From contig JANOVM010000029.1 of NCBI GenBank assembly GCA_031417395.1, forward strand, positions 60,878 to 124,877: 64,000 bases of DNA, in the 5' to 3' direction. The notes under the pieces are model-generated. The model was not told the DNA's origin. It saw only the letters and a program-made list of their open reading frames with translations, and searched no databases. How positions within the stretch are numbered: position 1 is the stretch's first letter; each line of letters begins with the position of its first letter. Shown here one piece after another: positions 1 to 8,685 of this stretch. The position numbers and the translations under genes are program-made. The DNA is from JADKIH01 sp031417395 (GTDB lineage Bacteria > Bacteroidota > Bacteroidia > AKYH767-A > 2013-40CM-41-45).

Positions 1-49
1 TTTATGCGAAACGAATAATTAAAACGTTAAGCATTAACGCTAATGGCAT

Positions 50-925
50 TTAATATACTCTGATAGATTTGGCCGGACTTTTATTTAATGAATAAGATAC
101 GCCGAATGGTATCATTGAAGTAACATTAATTTTGTGTCGCCTTCCTTCATGTAAATCCACGACCCAATTACCTACGAAAAAGCCAATAGCTGCAGCGGGT
201 AGTTCATCGGAAAGCCAATGCTGATGCTGATAAATTCGTGAAAACATAGTAAATCCTGCTGGAACATATGCTAAAACTTTCAGAATAGTAGAATGCGCAT
301 GTCGAGACATGACCGTCGATAAAGCAAAGGCACTGGTTGTATGTCCGCTGGGCATGGAGTGAAAGTTATAATCTAAAATTGAAAAGGGACGGTAGGTAAA
401 AGCATCATCAGTATGTATTGGCCTTGCTCTTCCAACAGTATTTTTAAGAACTGCTGTAAATAGTTCTGAATATAGACCGGCTTGTAGTATTTCAATGGCG
501 ATTTTTTTGGCTGCTGTATCTCGAGCAATTAATCCATAAATACCAAATGAAGCAAATACACCACCAATAGAATACCATTCTCCATAGATTCGGCCTCCTT
601 CTATTGGTGCACTGTAATAAAAACGTTGTTTGCCTTGCGTTGAATTTGTAATTCGCTCATCAAATGGCATAACAGCAATTGTTCCCGCTGCAACTATACC
701 TAGTTTTAACCAGTCGGCGCCTTTCCATTTTGTCGGTTGCTTAACAAATAAAATTGTTTCGTGCCAAAATTGAGGTATACTATAAAGTTTTGTTGACAGT
801 TTTTTTTCTAGTTTTATTTCTTTGGGTGTTTCTGGTGCTGTCACATCCTTCTTCTTTTCTTGAGCAAAAACAGAAGAGTTCAGGATAAAAGCAAAAATAA
901 TAGCCAGTACAGTTCTATAATTCAT
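50..925 (-). CDS. PAP2-family membrane phosphatase
   Basis: This is a phosphatidic acid phosphatase type 2 superfamily enzyme, expected to hydrolyse lipid phosphates (for example undecaprenyl pyrophosphate or lipid A phosphate) at the cell envelope. Counting from the first possible codon at 1000, the three family motifs are all present: K186...RARP (191-194), PSGH (217-220) and SR-x5-H-x3-D (254-265). The open frame starts with TTG at 1000, overlapping the previous stop codon. I prefer the ATG at 925 because it opens directly into a signal peptide ending in SSVFAQ. The DUF3943 gene lies immediately upstream on the same strand, so the two probably form one operon. The substrate cannot be told from sequence. 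Confidence 0.88.
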   Translation of the reverse strand: MNYRTVLAIIFAFILNSSVFAQEKKKDVTAPETPKEIKLEKKLSTKLYSIPQFWHETILFVKQPTKWKGADWLKLGIVAAGTIAVMPFDERITNSTQGKQRFYYSAPIEGGRIYGEWYSIGGVFASFGIYGLIARDTAAKKIAIEILQAGLYSELFTAVLKNTVGRARPIHTDDAFTYRPFSILDYNFHSMPSGHTTSAFALSTVMSRHAHSTILKVLAYVPAGFTMFSRIYQHQHWLSDELPAAAIGFFVGNWVVDLHEGRRHKINVTSMIPFGVSYSLNKSPAKSIRVY

Positions 926-996
926 AGTAAGGTTTTGGTTAAGATTAACTTTAATTATCGAATCGATCTTAGCCTTTGCGTTCCTCATAATAATTT

Positions 997-2568
997 TCAA
1001 TTGTAATGACCTCTTCTTTGTTTATCCTCTATATAAAATAACAAAAACACTTTCTGCTCTGTTCTGGTTGAATTAATTGCAGGGAAATCAGACAATCGAC
1101 GATTATTATAATAAACATAATGTTCAAATCCCATACTAATACCTTTGTATAGATTAACGGTTATTCTTGGCTTTAAAATGCCAATGTAATTATTCCCCGG
1201 CAAACCAATATAGGTATGTATGAAGTAATAGTAATAGATCAGTGACGCAGTCGCAATTTTTCCTATATTAATTGTGCTTTCAAATTTTCCTTCAAATCCA
1301 TCACCAAAACTATAATCTCTTAATTGTGTTGTATCAGGCCCAAACCGTGTGCTGTTTCCCGAGAAAGGGATAACTCCTATATGTACATTCGTATAGAGGT
1401 CAAACTTTTTACTGAGTTGTAATTTAGAAAATACTCCACCGCCAAAAGCAATGGCACCTAATTCAAATGTTTTGTTATCCCAATAATCTGAATATTGAAA
1501 TATACCAAGGAGTATTGCATTTTTTTCGTAATTAATATTTTTTCCGGTTAAAATTCCATAGCCTGTTACATTGCTAAGGATCTTTCTTCCTACTCCAAAA
1601 TCAAATTCCGTTCGAAGCTTGAAAAAATCATATGGTTTTCTGGATCTGTTTTCAAATGGATTTCCATAGTCAAACTGTACATTGACCATTTCACTTGTAG
1701 TACCTTTTCCGTTTATGATTTTGGCTCCTTCATTAATTTTATGGATTCCGGCATATAAAGAAATATTTAATGGTTCTTTTTGATAAACTTCCTTGTTTGA
1801 TTTTTTCCAGCTTTTCCCTTGCAAAAGACGATTAAGACCTCTCATTGGATTAATTAATCCTGCAACCACCTCTCTGGAAACTCTTTCCATTCCACCGGTT
1901 CTGTCATCCAGAACGTTTGAACTTAGGCGGTACAGAATTTCACCAAGAAATGCTCCATTAACGGGAGTATTGATAATATCATTATACGATGGCCGGGTGT
2001 CTTCGCAAAAATATTCCCACATCAAACTTCCTCCTATTGCAAATGTTGTCGACTGAAAATAATTATACCCATTAGCTCTGCCTGCATTGTAAGAAAGTGT
2101 TCCTGAATATGGATGCCCGATAAAATTTATTCCGAATCTATCAATATCCCATTCCCATCCCTCTCTAATATTCCTTTTCCAAGTCGACGGTCCAACTCTG
2201 GCAAAGTCCTCATTTAAAAGATATCTGTCCATGGACCAAACAAAAACATTTGCGGCAAACACTTCACTTAATGGTACCCACAAATGACTTTTTTTGTTGT
2301 ACAAACTATCGTCATTCAACAAATCTCCATATTTGTTTTGCAGGGTGGAGTCAACTAAAGGACTTTTTTTCGGCTCATTACTGCTAGAATCCGAAAGCTC
2401 CTTCACTTTTTTCTCCTTGATATCCTTAAGCTGCTCTTTAGGATTTCCTTTTCCGGGAATGATTGAATCTGAAGGAGCTACTTTGTTACTTTTTTGTGGT
2501 GCCACCTTTTGTGCCTTTAAACATAAGGCAGGGCTTAAAAGGATAAAAAATAACAAAACCGCTTTCAT
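997..2568 (-). CDS. DUF3943-type outer-membrane-like protein
   Basis: The protein has 523 residues and a signal peptide (MKAVLLFFILLSPALCLKAQ). A charged linker of roughly residues 25-75 follows, then a region I recognise as DUF3943: a GHPYSGTLSYNAGRANGYNY block and a WEYFCEDTRPS block near residues 150-215. The rest alternates short hydrophobic and aromatic strands, as in a beta-barrel or periplasmic envelope protein. Its molecular function is unknown in the family. The stop codon overlaps the earliest possible start of the PAP2 gene downstream, which suggests translational coupling and a joint envelope role. The family call rests on motif memory and was not searched. Confidence 0.75.
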   Translation of the reverse strand: MKAVLLFFILLSPALCLKAQKVAPQKSNKVAPSDSIIPGKGNPKEQLKDIKEKKVKELSDSSSNEPKKSPLVDSTLQNKYGDLLNDDSLYNKKSHLWVPLSEVFAANVFVWSMDRYLLNEDFARVGPSTWKRNIREGWEWDIDRFGINFIGHPYSGTLSYNAGRANGYNYFQSTTFAIGGSLMWEYFCEDTRPSYNDIINTPVNGAFLGEILYRLSSNVLDDRTGGMERVSREVVAGLINPMRGLNRLLQGKSWKKSNKEVYQKEPLNISLYAGIHKINEGAKIINGKGTTSEMVNVQFDYGNPFENRSRKPYDFFKLRTEFDFGVGRKILSNVTGYGILTGKNINYEKNAILLGIFQYSDYWDNKTFELGAIAFGGGVFSKLQLSKKFDLYTNVHIGVIPFSGNSTRFGPDTTQLRDYSFGDGFEGKFESTINIGKIATASLIYYYYFIHTYIGLPGNNYIGILKPRITVNLYKGISMGFEHYVYYNNRRLSDFPAINSTRTEQKVFLLFYIEDKQRRGHYN

Positions 2569-2605
2569 TTGAATTCAGGATAACAGAAAATTTTTTAATG
2601 ACTTT

Positions 2606-2761
2606 CTATAATGGTTGTCTACCCTGTATTATTCTTAAAATGACTGCAATTACTGCAATTACAAGCAGAATGTGTATGAGCCCACCGGCATTATATCCAA
2701 CAAAACCAATTAACCAGGAAATGACAAGGATTACTGCAATGATGTATAGTATATTTTTCAT
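2606..2761 (-). CDS. lmo0937-family small membrane protein
   Basis: This is a 51-residue gene read directly from the minus strand. It starts with MKNILYIIAVILVISW and ends in ILRIIQGRQPL. It is two hydrophobic helices joined by a short G-Y-N-A-G-G turn, which is the pattern of the lmo0937 (DUF5670) family of tiny membrane proteins. These proteins are widespread in bacteria and often seen in stress or envelope clusters; their function is unknown. It lies 58 bp downstream of the small anchored protein at 2820-3140, so the two are probably co-transcribed. Confidence 0.85.
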   Translation of the reverse strand: MKNILYIIAVILVISWLIGFVGYNAGGLIHILLVIAVIAVILRIIQGRQPL

Positions 2762-2819
2762 AGTTAATAATTTGAATTGATTAAATTAATTAAACTTTAT
2801 TTTTGATATAATTATTCTA

Positions 2820-3140
2820 TTATGCCAAAAGAATTAAAAGCAGTATTATTACTATTAACGCTCCAACGGAAAGGTATACTCCTCCACCAAGTTCTTTTAG
2901 CTGACCTTTTATTCCGCGGACTTCCTTACGCAATTCCTTTTTCTCAGAAGAGCCCATATTAGATATATCCATTGTTTTGATTGCAAAAAGTCGGGATACA
3001 AGAAAATTCGCTTTTGCCGACTCGGCAGACCTTGCTAATGGTGTTGAAATTGGATTGGGCTCAGTTCCTGCTATTGATTGTTTAGGAACAAACATGAATG
3101 ATGAAATTACTGTAAGAAGACAAAGTGTTACTTTTTTCAT
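2820..3140 (-). CDS. Small secreted protein with C-terminal membrane anchor
   Basis: This 106-residue protein has an N-terminal signal peptide (ending near QSIAG). A basic amphipathic region follows around residues 60-85 (KKELRKEVRGIKGQLKEL), then one strongly hydrophobic C-terminal helix (SVGALIVIILLLILLA). The basic tract would sit beside the membrane. I do not know the function. It is followed by the lmo0937-type peptide and preceded by an AraC-type regulator. A paired TGTAAC element lies about 170 bp before its start, so it is a good candidate target of that regulator. Confidence 0.75.
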   Translation of the reverse strand: MKKVTLCLLTVISSFMFVPKQSIAGTEPNPISTPLARSAESAKANFLVSRLFAIKTMDISNMGSSEKKELRKEVRGIKGQLKELGGGVYLSVGALIVIILLLILLA

Positions 3141-3312
3141 TTTGTGATATTTAAAGTGGTTAAATTTTGAATAGTTTATTGGTAACTTTACAAATTACAT
3201 ATTGAGTATTAATTTAATAAAATCAATTTTGGGTTTGATTTTAAAATTGGCAATACATCAATTCTGAATTACTTTTACCTCAACAAAGAAATGGCAATTT
3301 TGCGTGAAAAAT

Positions 3313-3350
3313 GTTACAAAACTTTCGAAAATAGTTACATCATTCACACA
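3313..3350 (-). promoter_or_regulatory. Paired TGTAAC direct repeat, candidate AraC-type operator
   Basis: Read on the minus strand this segment holds TGTGTGAATGATGTAAC followed by a second TGTAAC exactly 21 bp later. The same arrangement recurs at 51009-51046. A 21-bp repeat of half-sites is the classic spacing for AraC-type activators (as at araI1-araI2). It overlaps the last codons of the AraC gene and precedes the 2820-3140 gene. The binding assignment is inference. Confidence 0.5.
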
Positions 3351-3904
3351 TTTTCCAGTGTATTCCGCTTTTTGTTTTTGAGCGCCTTGAAAAAAGTTGG
3401 TGTCAGTCCGGTAATTTTTTTAAACTGATTGGATAAATGCGCTACACTGCTGTAATGCATTTTCCAGGCAATTTCAGTAAGCGTTAATTCATTATAAATA
3501 ATCAACTCTTTTATTCTTTCAATTTTATGAAGTATGATAAAATGTTCAATAGTGGTTCCTTCAGTCTCTGAAAAAAGGTTGGCAAGATATGTATAATCGT
3601 ATTCTAATTTTTCGCTTAAGTAATTTGAAAAATTCACTTTGGGTAATTCATCGGTATAATGAACCATTTCTATAATTACATTTTTTATCTTTTCTATGAG
3701 CATGGCCCGCTTATCATCCATTAGCTCTAAACCTGACTTGAGTAAAACCCGCTTTATTTCTTCCCGCTGTTCATTTGTAATCTTTTCCATAACCTCCACT
3801 TCACCCAAATTCAAATGAATATAGTGCAATCCCAATTTTTTTAGCTCGTCTTTTACAATCATCTTGCAACGATTACTGACCATGTATTTAATGTAAAGTT
3901 TCAA
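3344..3904 (-). CDS. AraC-type transcriptional regulator with HMA-like N-terminus
   Basis: This 186-residue regulator has a C-terminal AraC-type double helix-turn-helix, about residues 90-175, including EIAWKMHYSSVAHLSNQFKK and the closing GLTPTFFK. Residues 1-65 match the N-terminal domain of a Bacteroidota AraC subgroup that resembles a heavy-metal-associated (HMA) ferredoxin fold. To my recollection homologues begin LYIKNMVCxRC. Here the CxxC is MVSNRC, so only Cys13 remains and metal binding by the pair is probably lost. I chose the TTG at 3904 because the LYIKYMV strand belongs to the domain; the ATG at 3883 would cut it off. It probably controls the adjacent small envelope genes. Confidence 0.85.
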   Translation of the reverse strand: MKLYIKYMVSNRCKMIVKDELKKLGLHYIHLNLGEVEVMEKITNEQREEIKRVLLKSGLELMDDKRAMLIEKIKNVIIEMVHYTDELPKVNFSNYLSEKLEYDYTYLANLFSETEGTTIEHFIILHKIERIKELIIYNELTLTEIAWKMHYSSVAHLSNQFKKITGLTPTFFKALKNKKRNTLENV

Positions 3905-4111
3905 TTTGTCCTTTGTTTATAATGCAATTTAATAAATATTTTCAAGAGCCTATTATTCATTGATGGAAATTGGCTGAAATTCTTAAAATAAAGATGTAGT
4001 AAGATCGTAGGAATGGACTCCTTCTCAATTTATTCAAAATGGCTCATTTAAGTACTTGTCATTTCAATAAAAGTTGTACATTTATTAATTAAACGATAAA
4101 ATAAACTACTC

Positions 4112-4837
4112 ATGAAATCAATACTCTTTCTTGTGCTTTTATTATCCTGCACTTTTTTCTCAACAAATATCCTCGCCGGCGATGCTTATGCAGAATATAA
4201 AATGAAAGGCATCGGTGATAGAATAACGACAAGCGCTTTGTATTTTAAAAACGGAGACCTGCGATCGGAAGTAAAAATGAATATCGCCGGAAAAGAAATG
4301 ACATCCGTAACATTAAATCTAAAAAGTAATCCGGATTTTACGGTATCGTATAATTCGCAATCCAAAACGTATACTGAAATAAAAAAGAATAAAAGTAATT
4401 CCAAATCCGATAATATATCCATATCCGTTATCGGAAATGAAAAAATCGGTACTTACAATTGCAAACATGTGCGAATGACCTCTGATACCAATTCCTGGGA
4501 TATGTGGGTAACAAAAGACTTACCGGCTTTCGATTTCCCGCTTCAAAGGGATGACGAAGCTGCCAATCGTAAAATGATGGAATTATTAAAAAGTAAATCT
4601 GCAGATGGTGTTCCCGTTAAAATAGAGTTTAAAAAACCCGATTCAGCTACTCCCGGCATTACTATGGAACTGGTAAAATTCGAAAGCAAAAGTCTCGATG
4701 CCTCTTTATTTAAAATTCCCGATGGCTATACGAAAAGCACTGTTCAATTTGATGCGGAAAAAATGAAATCAATGTCTCCGGAAGAGAAACGGGAAATGAT
4801 AAAGAAAATGATGGAGGAGAATATGCCGAAAAAGTAG
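4112..4837 (+). CDS. DUF4412-like exported protein
   Basis: The 241-residue protein has a clear signal peptide (MKSILFLVLLLSCTFFSTNI) and then a repeated-strand domain. That domain contains AEYKMKG, LYFKNGDLRSEVKM, YTEIKK and KIGTYNCKHVRMT, the pattern of DUF4412 periplasmic or surface proteins. The C-terminus is a lysine- and methionine-rich helix (SPEEKREMIKKMMEENMPKK). The start is the ATG followed by the signal peptide. The gene stands alone, 70 bp before a TPR gene on the same strand. Function is unknown; DUF4412 is my best family match, not searched. Confidence 0.65.
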   Translation: MKSILFLVLLLSCTFFSTNILAGDAYAEYKMKGIGDRITTSALYFKNGDLRSEVKMNIAGKEMTSVTLNLKSNPDFTVSYNSQSKTYTEIKKNKSNSKSDNISISVIGNEKIGTYNCKHVRMTSDTNSWDMWVTKDLPAFDFPLQRDDEAANRKMMELLKSKSADGVPVKIEFKKPDSATPGITMELVKFESKSLDASLFKIPDGYTKSTVQFDAEKMKSMSPEEKREMIKKMMEENMPKK

Positions 4838-4907
4838 TCGTAGGTTTTTTGGTTAGGGAATTATTGGAATCCTTTTTGTATAGCTAGTATTTTATTCGAA
4901 ATGTTTT

Positions 4908-7349
4908 ATGAAAGCAACCTGCTTTTTAATTATACTCCTGTTTGTATTCGTTAATTTTAATACGGCACAGACTATATTGATCGATTCCAATAATATCGAA
5001 GTATCAAAAGGGCGACTTTTTCAGAAATCCAGATTTGAGTTTTTTAATAATTATAATACAATTAAATCAAGCGATAAAAATTATGTTGGGCTTATGTATT
5101 CAGGGAAAGCTAAATTAAGGAATAATGCTTTTGAAGATGCAATACAAGATTTCCATAAAGCAGCTTTATTAATTATCAATTCGAAAAAATATTTTACTCT
5201 TGACAGTTTGCCGTCTTTAGCGGACCCGCTTTTTTTCATGGCCCTTTGTAAAGAAGCTATTTCTCAAACAGACAGTGCAATTATTCTCCTTGATAGTGTA
5301 ATTGCCATAAAGCCGGATTTTTCACAAGCATATATTGAAAAAGCAGAAATAATGGATATGGCCGGGGAGAGTGCGAAGACTATTGACTTACTAAAAAAAA
5401 GTGTGGCGCTGGATAAAATGAATTTTCAATCTTATTATATGCTCAGTATAATTTATAAAAGAAAAAATGACCTTTTCCAAAGCATGAAGTACATTAATTT
5501 AGCTGTTGAAATAGAAAAAAACACTCATTATTTATGGGTATTTAAGGGGGAACTACATTTGGCTAATCATGAACTTAAACTTGCAGAAAACTGTTTTAAA
5601 AAAGCATTACAAATTGATTCTACTTCTCTGTTAGCTTTGAATGATCTTGGTATACTTTATTATATTAATGAACATAAGGAACTTGCTTATAATGCATTTA
5701 AAAAATACATGAGTCTCGACTCTTCGAATTATGATGTATGTATTGTATTAGCACATTGTGAACGTGAAAATAACAATAATCCGGAATCAGTAAGACTCTT
5801 TGCAAAAGCATATGATGTCATAAAAAAAAATACTGAGAAGATTCGTTTTCCATTCGAGAATATTGAATTCTTCGATTTAATGGAAAAACTAGACAATAAA
5901 TCTTTAACTGATGATGAAATGCAAGCCGGTTATGGATTTTATAAATGCTTTTTGATAAACGATATTAAAAATGCGCTTCCTTTGATTCGTATATATTTAA
6001 ATTCAAACCCTACTTCACTTTTATGCCGTCGATTTTATTTACTCAGTTTATTTCAATCCGGAGACTACGAATTTTTCATTGAAGAAACGGAACGATTGAC
6101 AAGTAGAGGCGATAGTATTCCCAATATTTTTATGTTAGAAGCTATTGTTTTTTTTCAACAACAAAAATATACTGAAGCAATACAATGTATCGGTAAAGCT
6201 ATTAAGTTTATTCCTAAAGAAGAACAATGTTATGTCTTAATGTCCGATTGTTATAGCAAGTCCGGGCAATGGACTAGTGCACTTACAAGTCTTGACAAAG
6301 CAATTACTTTAGACAAAAAATTTACAGTTGCATATCTGAAAAAAGCCGAAATACTAAAATCAAAATTAAAGTATGCTGAAGCTTTGACCAATTATCGCTT
6401 TGCAATGCGATATTCCCCCCGCCTTATGACTAGCTATATAGACGCTGCCGATCTTTATATTCGCCTTGGGAATGGTGATAGCGCTGTAAATTGTTGCACT
6501 AGGGCCATTGATGTCGATTCCTTTTTGGTGGAACCATATTTAAAACTTGCTGATTCTTGGATATCCCTTGCTAATTATAAAAGTGCAATGGAAGTATTGG
6601 ATACGGCTATGAAATACTTTCCCGGAGATGAAGAATTATTAGCCAAAAGAGCACAATTAAATTTATCTTTGAAAAATTATGCTGTGGCATTAATTAATTA
6701 TAATGAATTAATAAAATCTTTTCCTAAAAAAGCATATTACTTTACACAGAAAGGAGAAATAAATTTGTTTTTAAAAAATTACGATTCGGCGATTAAAAAT
6801 TATAAAGAAGCTCTTTCGTTGAATAAAAATTATGTATTTGCCCATAGGAGACTGGGCCAAATATATAAAATGTTAAAAGATAAAGACAATGCAAATAGGC
6901 ATTTTGAAAAAGCATTAATTGAATCGCCTCAAAAAAAGGAGGACTTTCTTTCTCTGGCTTTTACGTATAATGAAATGGGCAACTTTGCAGAAGCAATTAA
7001 ATTGGCTGAGAATGCATTAAAAATTGACTCTCTATATGCAGAAGCATTATGCGCCATAGGCTGGAGTAATTACATGATGAATAAATTTGATCAATCTATT
7101 CATTATTTCAATAGAGCCCTAGCCTTAAACCCCTATTTAATAAGTGCTATGTATGCTGTTGCTTTGACAACACTTAGAGAGGGAAATGTTGAAGAATCTA
7201 AAGCATTATATATAAAAAGCAAGAAGATTAATTTGCTTTTCTCTGCCTGCGTAAATAATGAGCCGAAAGAAAAATTGGAAGAGCTAATTACTATGAACGT
7301 AATGGAAAAGGATTGTAAGTATATTTTAGAAGAAATATTAGAAAAATAA
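4908..7349 (+). CDS. Exported tetratricopeptide-repeat protein
   Basis: The 813-residue protein has a signal peptide (MKATCFLIILLFVFVNFNTA) and is otherwise nearly all tetratricopeptide repeats. Units of about 34 residues show the A-x3-Y / A-x3-F-x-K-A-L spacing (for example ALNYNEL-type and HFEKALIESP segments). I count well over a dozen repeats between residues 60 and 790. There is no C-terminal sorting domain, so it is probably periplasmic or lipid-independent outer-membrane associated, acting as a protein-interaction scaffold. The partner is not evident. It follows the DUF4412-like gene by 70 bp and may share its transcript. Confidence 0.85.
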   Translation: MKATCFLIILLFVFVNFNTAQTILIDSNNIEVSKGRLFQKSRFEFFNNYNTIKSSDKNYVGLMYSGKAKLRNNAFEDAIQDFHKAALLIINSKKYFTLDSLPSLADPLFFMALCKEAISQTDSAIILLDSVIAIKPDFSQAYIEKAEIMDMAGESAKTIDLLKKSVALDKMNFQSYYMLSIIYKRKNDLFQSMKYINLAVEIEKNTHYLWVFKGELHLANHELKLAENCFKKALQIDSTSLLALNDLGILYYINEHKELAYNAFKKYMSLDSSNYDVCIVLAHCERENNNNPESVRLFAKAYDVIKKNTEKIRFPFENIEFFDLMEKLDNKSLTDDEMQAGYGFYKCFLINDIKNALPLIRIYLNSNPTSLLCRRFYLLSLFQSGDYEFFIEETERLTSRGDSIPNIFMLEAIVFFQQQKYTEAIQCIGKAIKFIPKEEQCYVLMSDCYSKSGQWTSALTSLDKAITLDKKFTVAYLKKAEILKSKLKYAEALTNYRFAMRYSPRLMTSYIDAADLYIRLGNGDSAVNCCTRAIDVDSFLVEPYLKLADSWISLANYKSAMEVLDTAMKYFPGDEELLAKRAQLNLSLKNYAVALINYNELIKSFPKKAYYFTQKGEINLFLKNYDSAIKNYKEALSLNKNYVFAHRRLGQIYKMLKDKDNANRHFEKALIESPQKKEDFLSLAFTYNEMGNFAEAIKLAENALKIDSLYAEALCAIGWSNYMMNKFDQSIHYFNRALALNPYLISAMYAVALTTLREGNVEESKALYIKSKKINLLFSACVNNEPKEKLEELITMNVMEKDCKYILEEILEK

Positions 7350-7463
7350 ATGCGTTTTCTTTGATTTTATTTATGTGTAAATCAAATAGAATTTTACATG
7401 TTTTGTGTCGGATCTCATAGCATGTAGTTAATTATTTCTTATAACCGCTTTATGTTACTCCCT

Positions 7464-8252
7464 TTAAAATATTTTACTAATAATGAGATTAATCACCTCC
7501 ACCAAAATCAAAACAATAATTATCCATTCCAAAGCACTGCTTTTTCGGTGATGCATAATGTCTTTAAAAAGTCCGAGGTTTTCTTTTATTATCTCTAATT
7601 CTTCGTGTATACTTCTATACCTGCTTTGCAAATCGAATGTCTTTTTTAGTTCTATATCGATCTTGTCCAGTGTCTCATCCTCCCAGGTGCTGGCAGCAGA
7701 GTCAAAGATGTAAAGGTTTTCAGTAATTCTGTTCATCAGGTTTAGCGTCTTTCCTATAAATCTTTTTAGCTTATTTCCTGAAATATTGAGGCGGCCTGTG
7801 TGCTCCAGGTTAAATGTATATTGATTGGTTTCTTCCAGCAGCAAAGTCGTTTGATCAGAATAATAGTCAAGCGCTACCGATTGAGAAACGTTTAACATAA
7901 TTACGCGGAAAGTCTCCGGATCGGATTTAACTATTTCAATTTTATTATTGCCGATTTTATTTTCAGGAGAATTGATTTCGATAATATACTCTTCCCGGAG
8001 TTTGTATTCAAAGTAGTTTTTACAATAAGGGGAAATCAACTTAATAAAACTCGAAATAAGAACATCGTCCTGATTCAAAAAACAAACAACTCCATACTTA
8101 AAAACATAAATAAACTTATCCCGTTCGATCTGAAAATACAATTCATCAGAATCTGAATAAACCAATTCGGCGGTGAAAAACGATTTAAATAGTTTTAAAT
8201 CTATGCTGTCAGAAATCTGAAAAGATAAAACATTATACGTGGTTGTTGCCAT
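7464..8252 (-). CDS. RMD1/YagE-family (DUF155) protein
   Basis: The 262-residue protein matches the RMD1/DUF155 family. The C-terminus carries the family's diagnostic end: a coiled helix (RYRSIHEELEIIKENLGLFK), then HHRKSSALEWIIIVLILVEV, a single membrane helix at residues 240-258. The N-terminal two thirds is mixed alpha/beta with a FNLEHTGRLNISGNKLKRFI segment. Eukaryotic relatives act in mitochondria; the bacterial role is unknown. The start ATG at 8252 is the only good candidate. It is convergent with the TPR gene and has no operon partner. Confidence 0.85.
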   Translation of the reverse strand: MATTTYNVLSFQISDSIDLKLFKSFFTAELVYSDSDELYFQIERDKFIYVFKYGVVCFLNQDDVLISSFIKLISPYCKNYFEYKLREEYIIEINSPENKIGNNKIEIVKSDPETFRVIMLNVSQSVALDYYSDQTTLLLEETNQYTFNLEHTGRLNISGNKLKRFIGKTLNLMNRITENLYIFDSAASTWEDETLDKIDIELKKTFDLQSRYRSIHEELEIIKENLGLFKDIMHHRKSSALEWIIIVLILVEVINLIISKIF

Positions 8253-8685
8253 TATTGATTTAAATATTGTAGTAAAAAACGATTTGCCAATTTGCTAAAT
8301 TAAAATGAAAATTGATACATCGCTGTTTATAATCAATTAATTATAAACACGTCAAAAACTTTGCAAAGTTAATTTATTGTTGCGATTTTTCTTGTGCGAC
8401 TTAGCGATCTAATCAATGTCGGATTTTGAAATACATTCTAAAATGTCTGAACCTTGAAAGAAAGGATTAAAGGATTGACTTGAAACGATGCTTATATATA
8501 AAACTAGTTAAATGAAAAATGCATTTCAAATTTAACAACAGTATTCCCGCTAATCGCCCTACGATTTCACACTTTGACAAAATAACCCGCCAAACATCAA
8601 ACTATCATTTATTACTTTGATTAATAGTATAAAAAATCTTTTTAGAATAGTGTAAACAATACAAATCCATTTTAAACCTGATGTT
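8253..8685. other. Intergenic region, divergent promoters expected
   Basis: This 433-bp AT-rich gap separates two divergently transcribed genes and must hold both promoters. I see no open frame with coding character, no tRNA and no convincing hairpin. No clear TAnnTTTG box could be assigned with confidence. Confidence 0.5.

Noticed and set aside
2598..2780. Plus-strand 60-codon frame
   Set aside because: It is the shadow of the minus-strand lmo0937-type gene at 2606-2761, which has clear family character.
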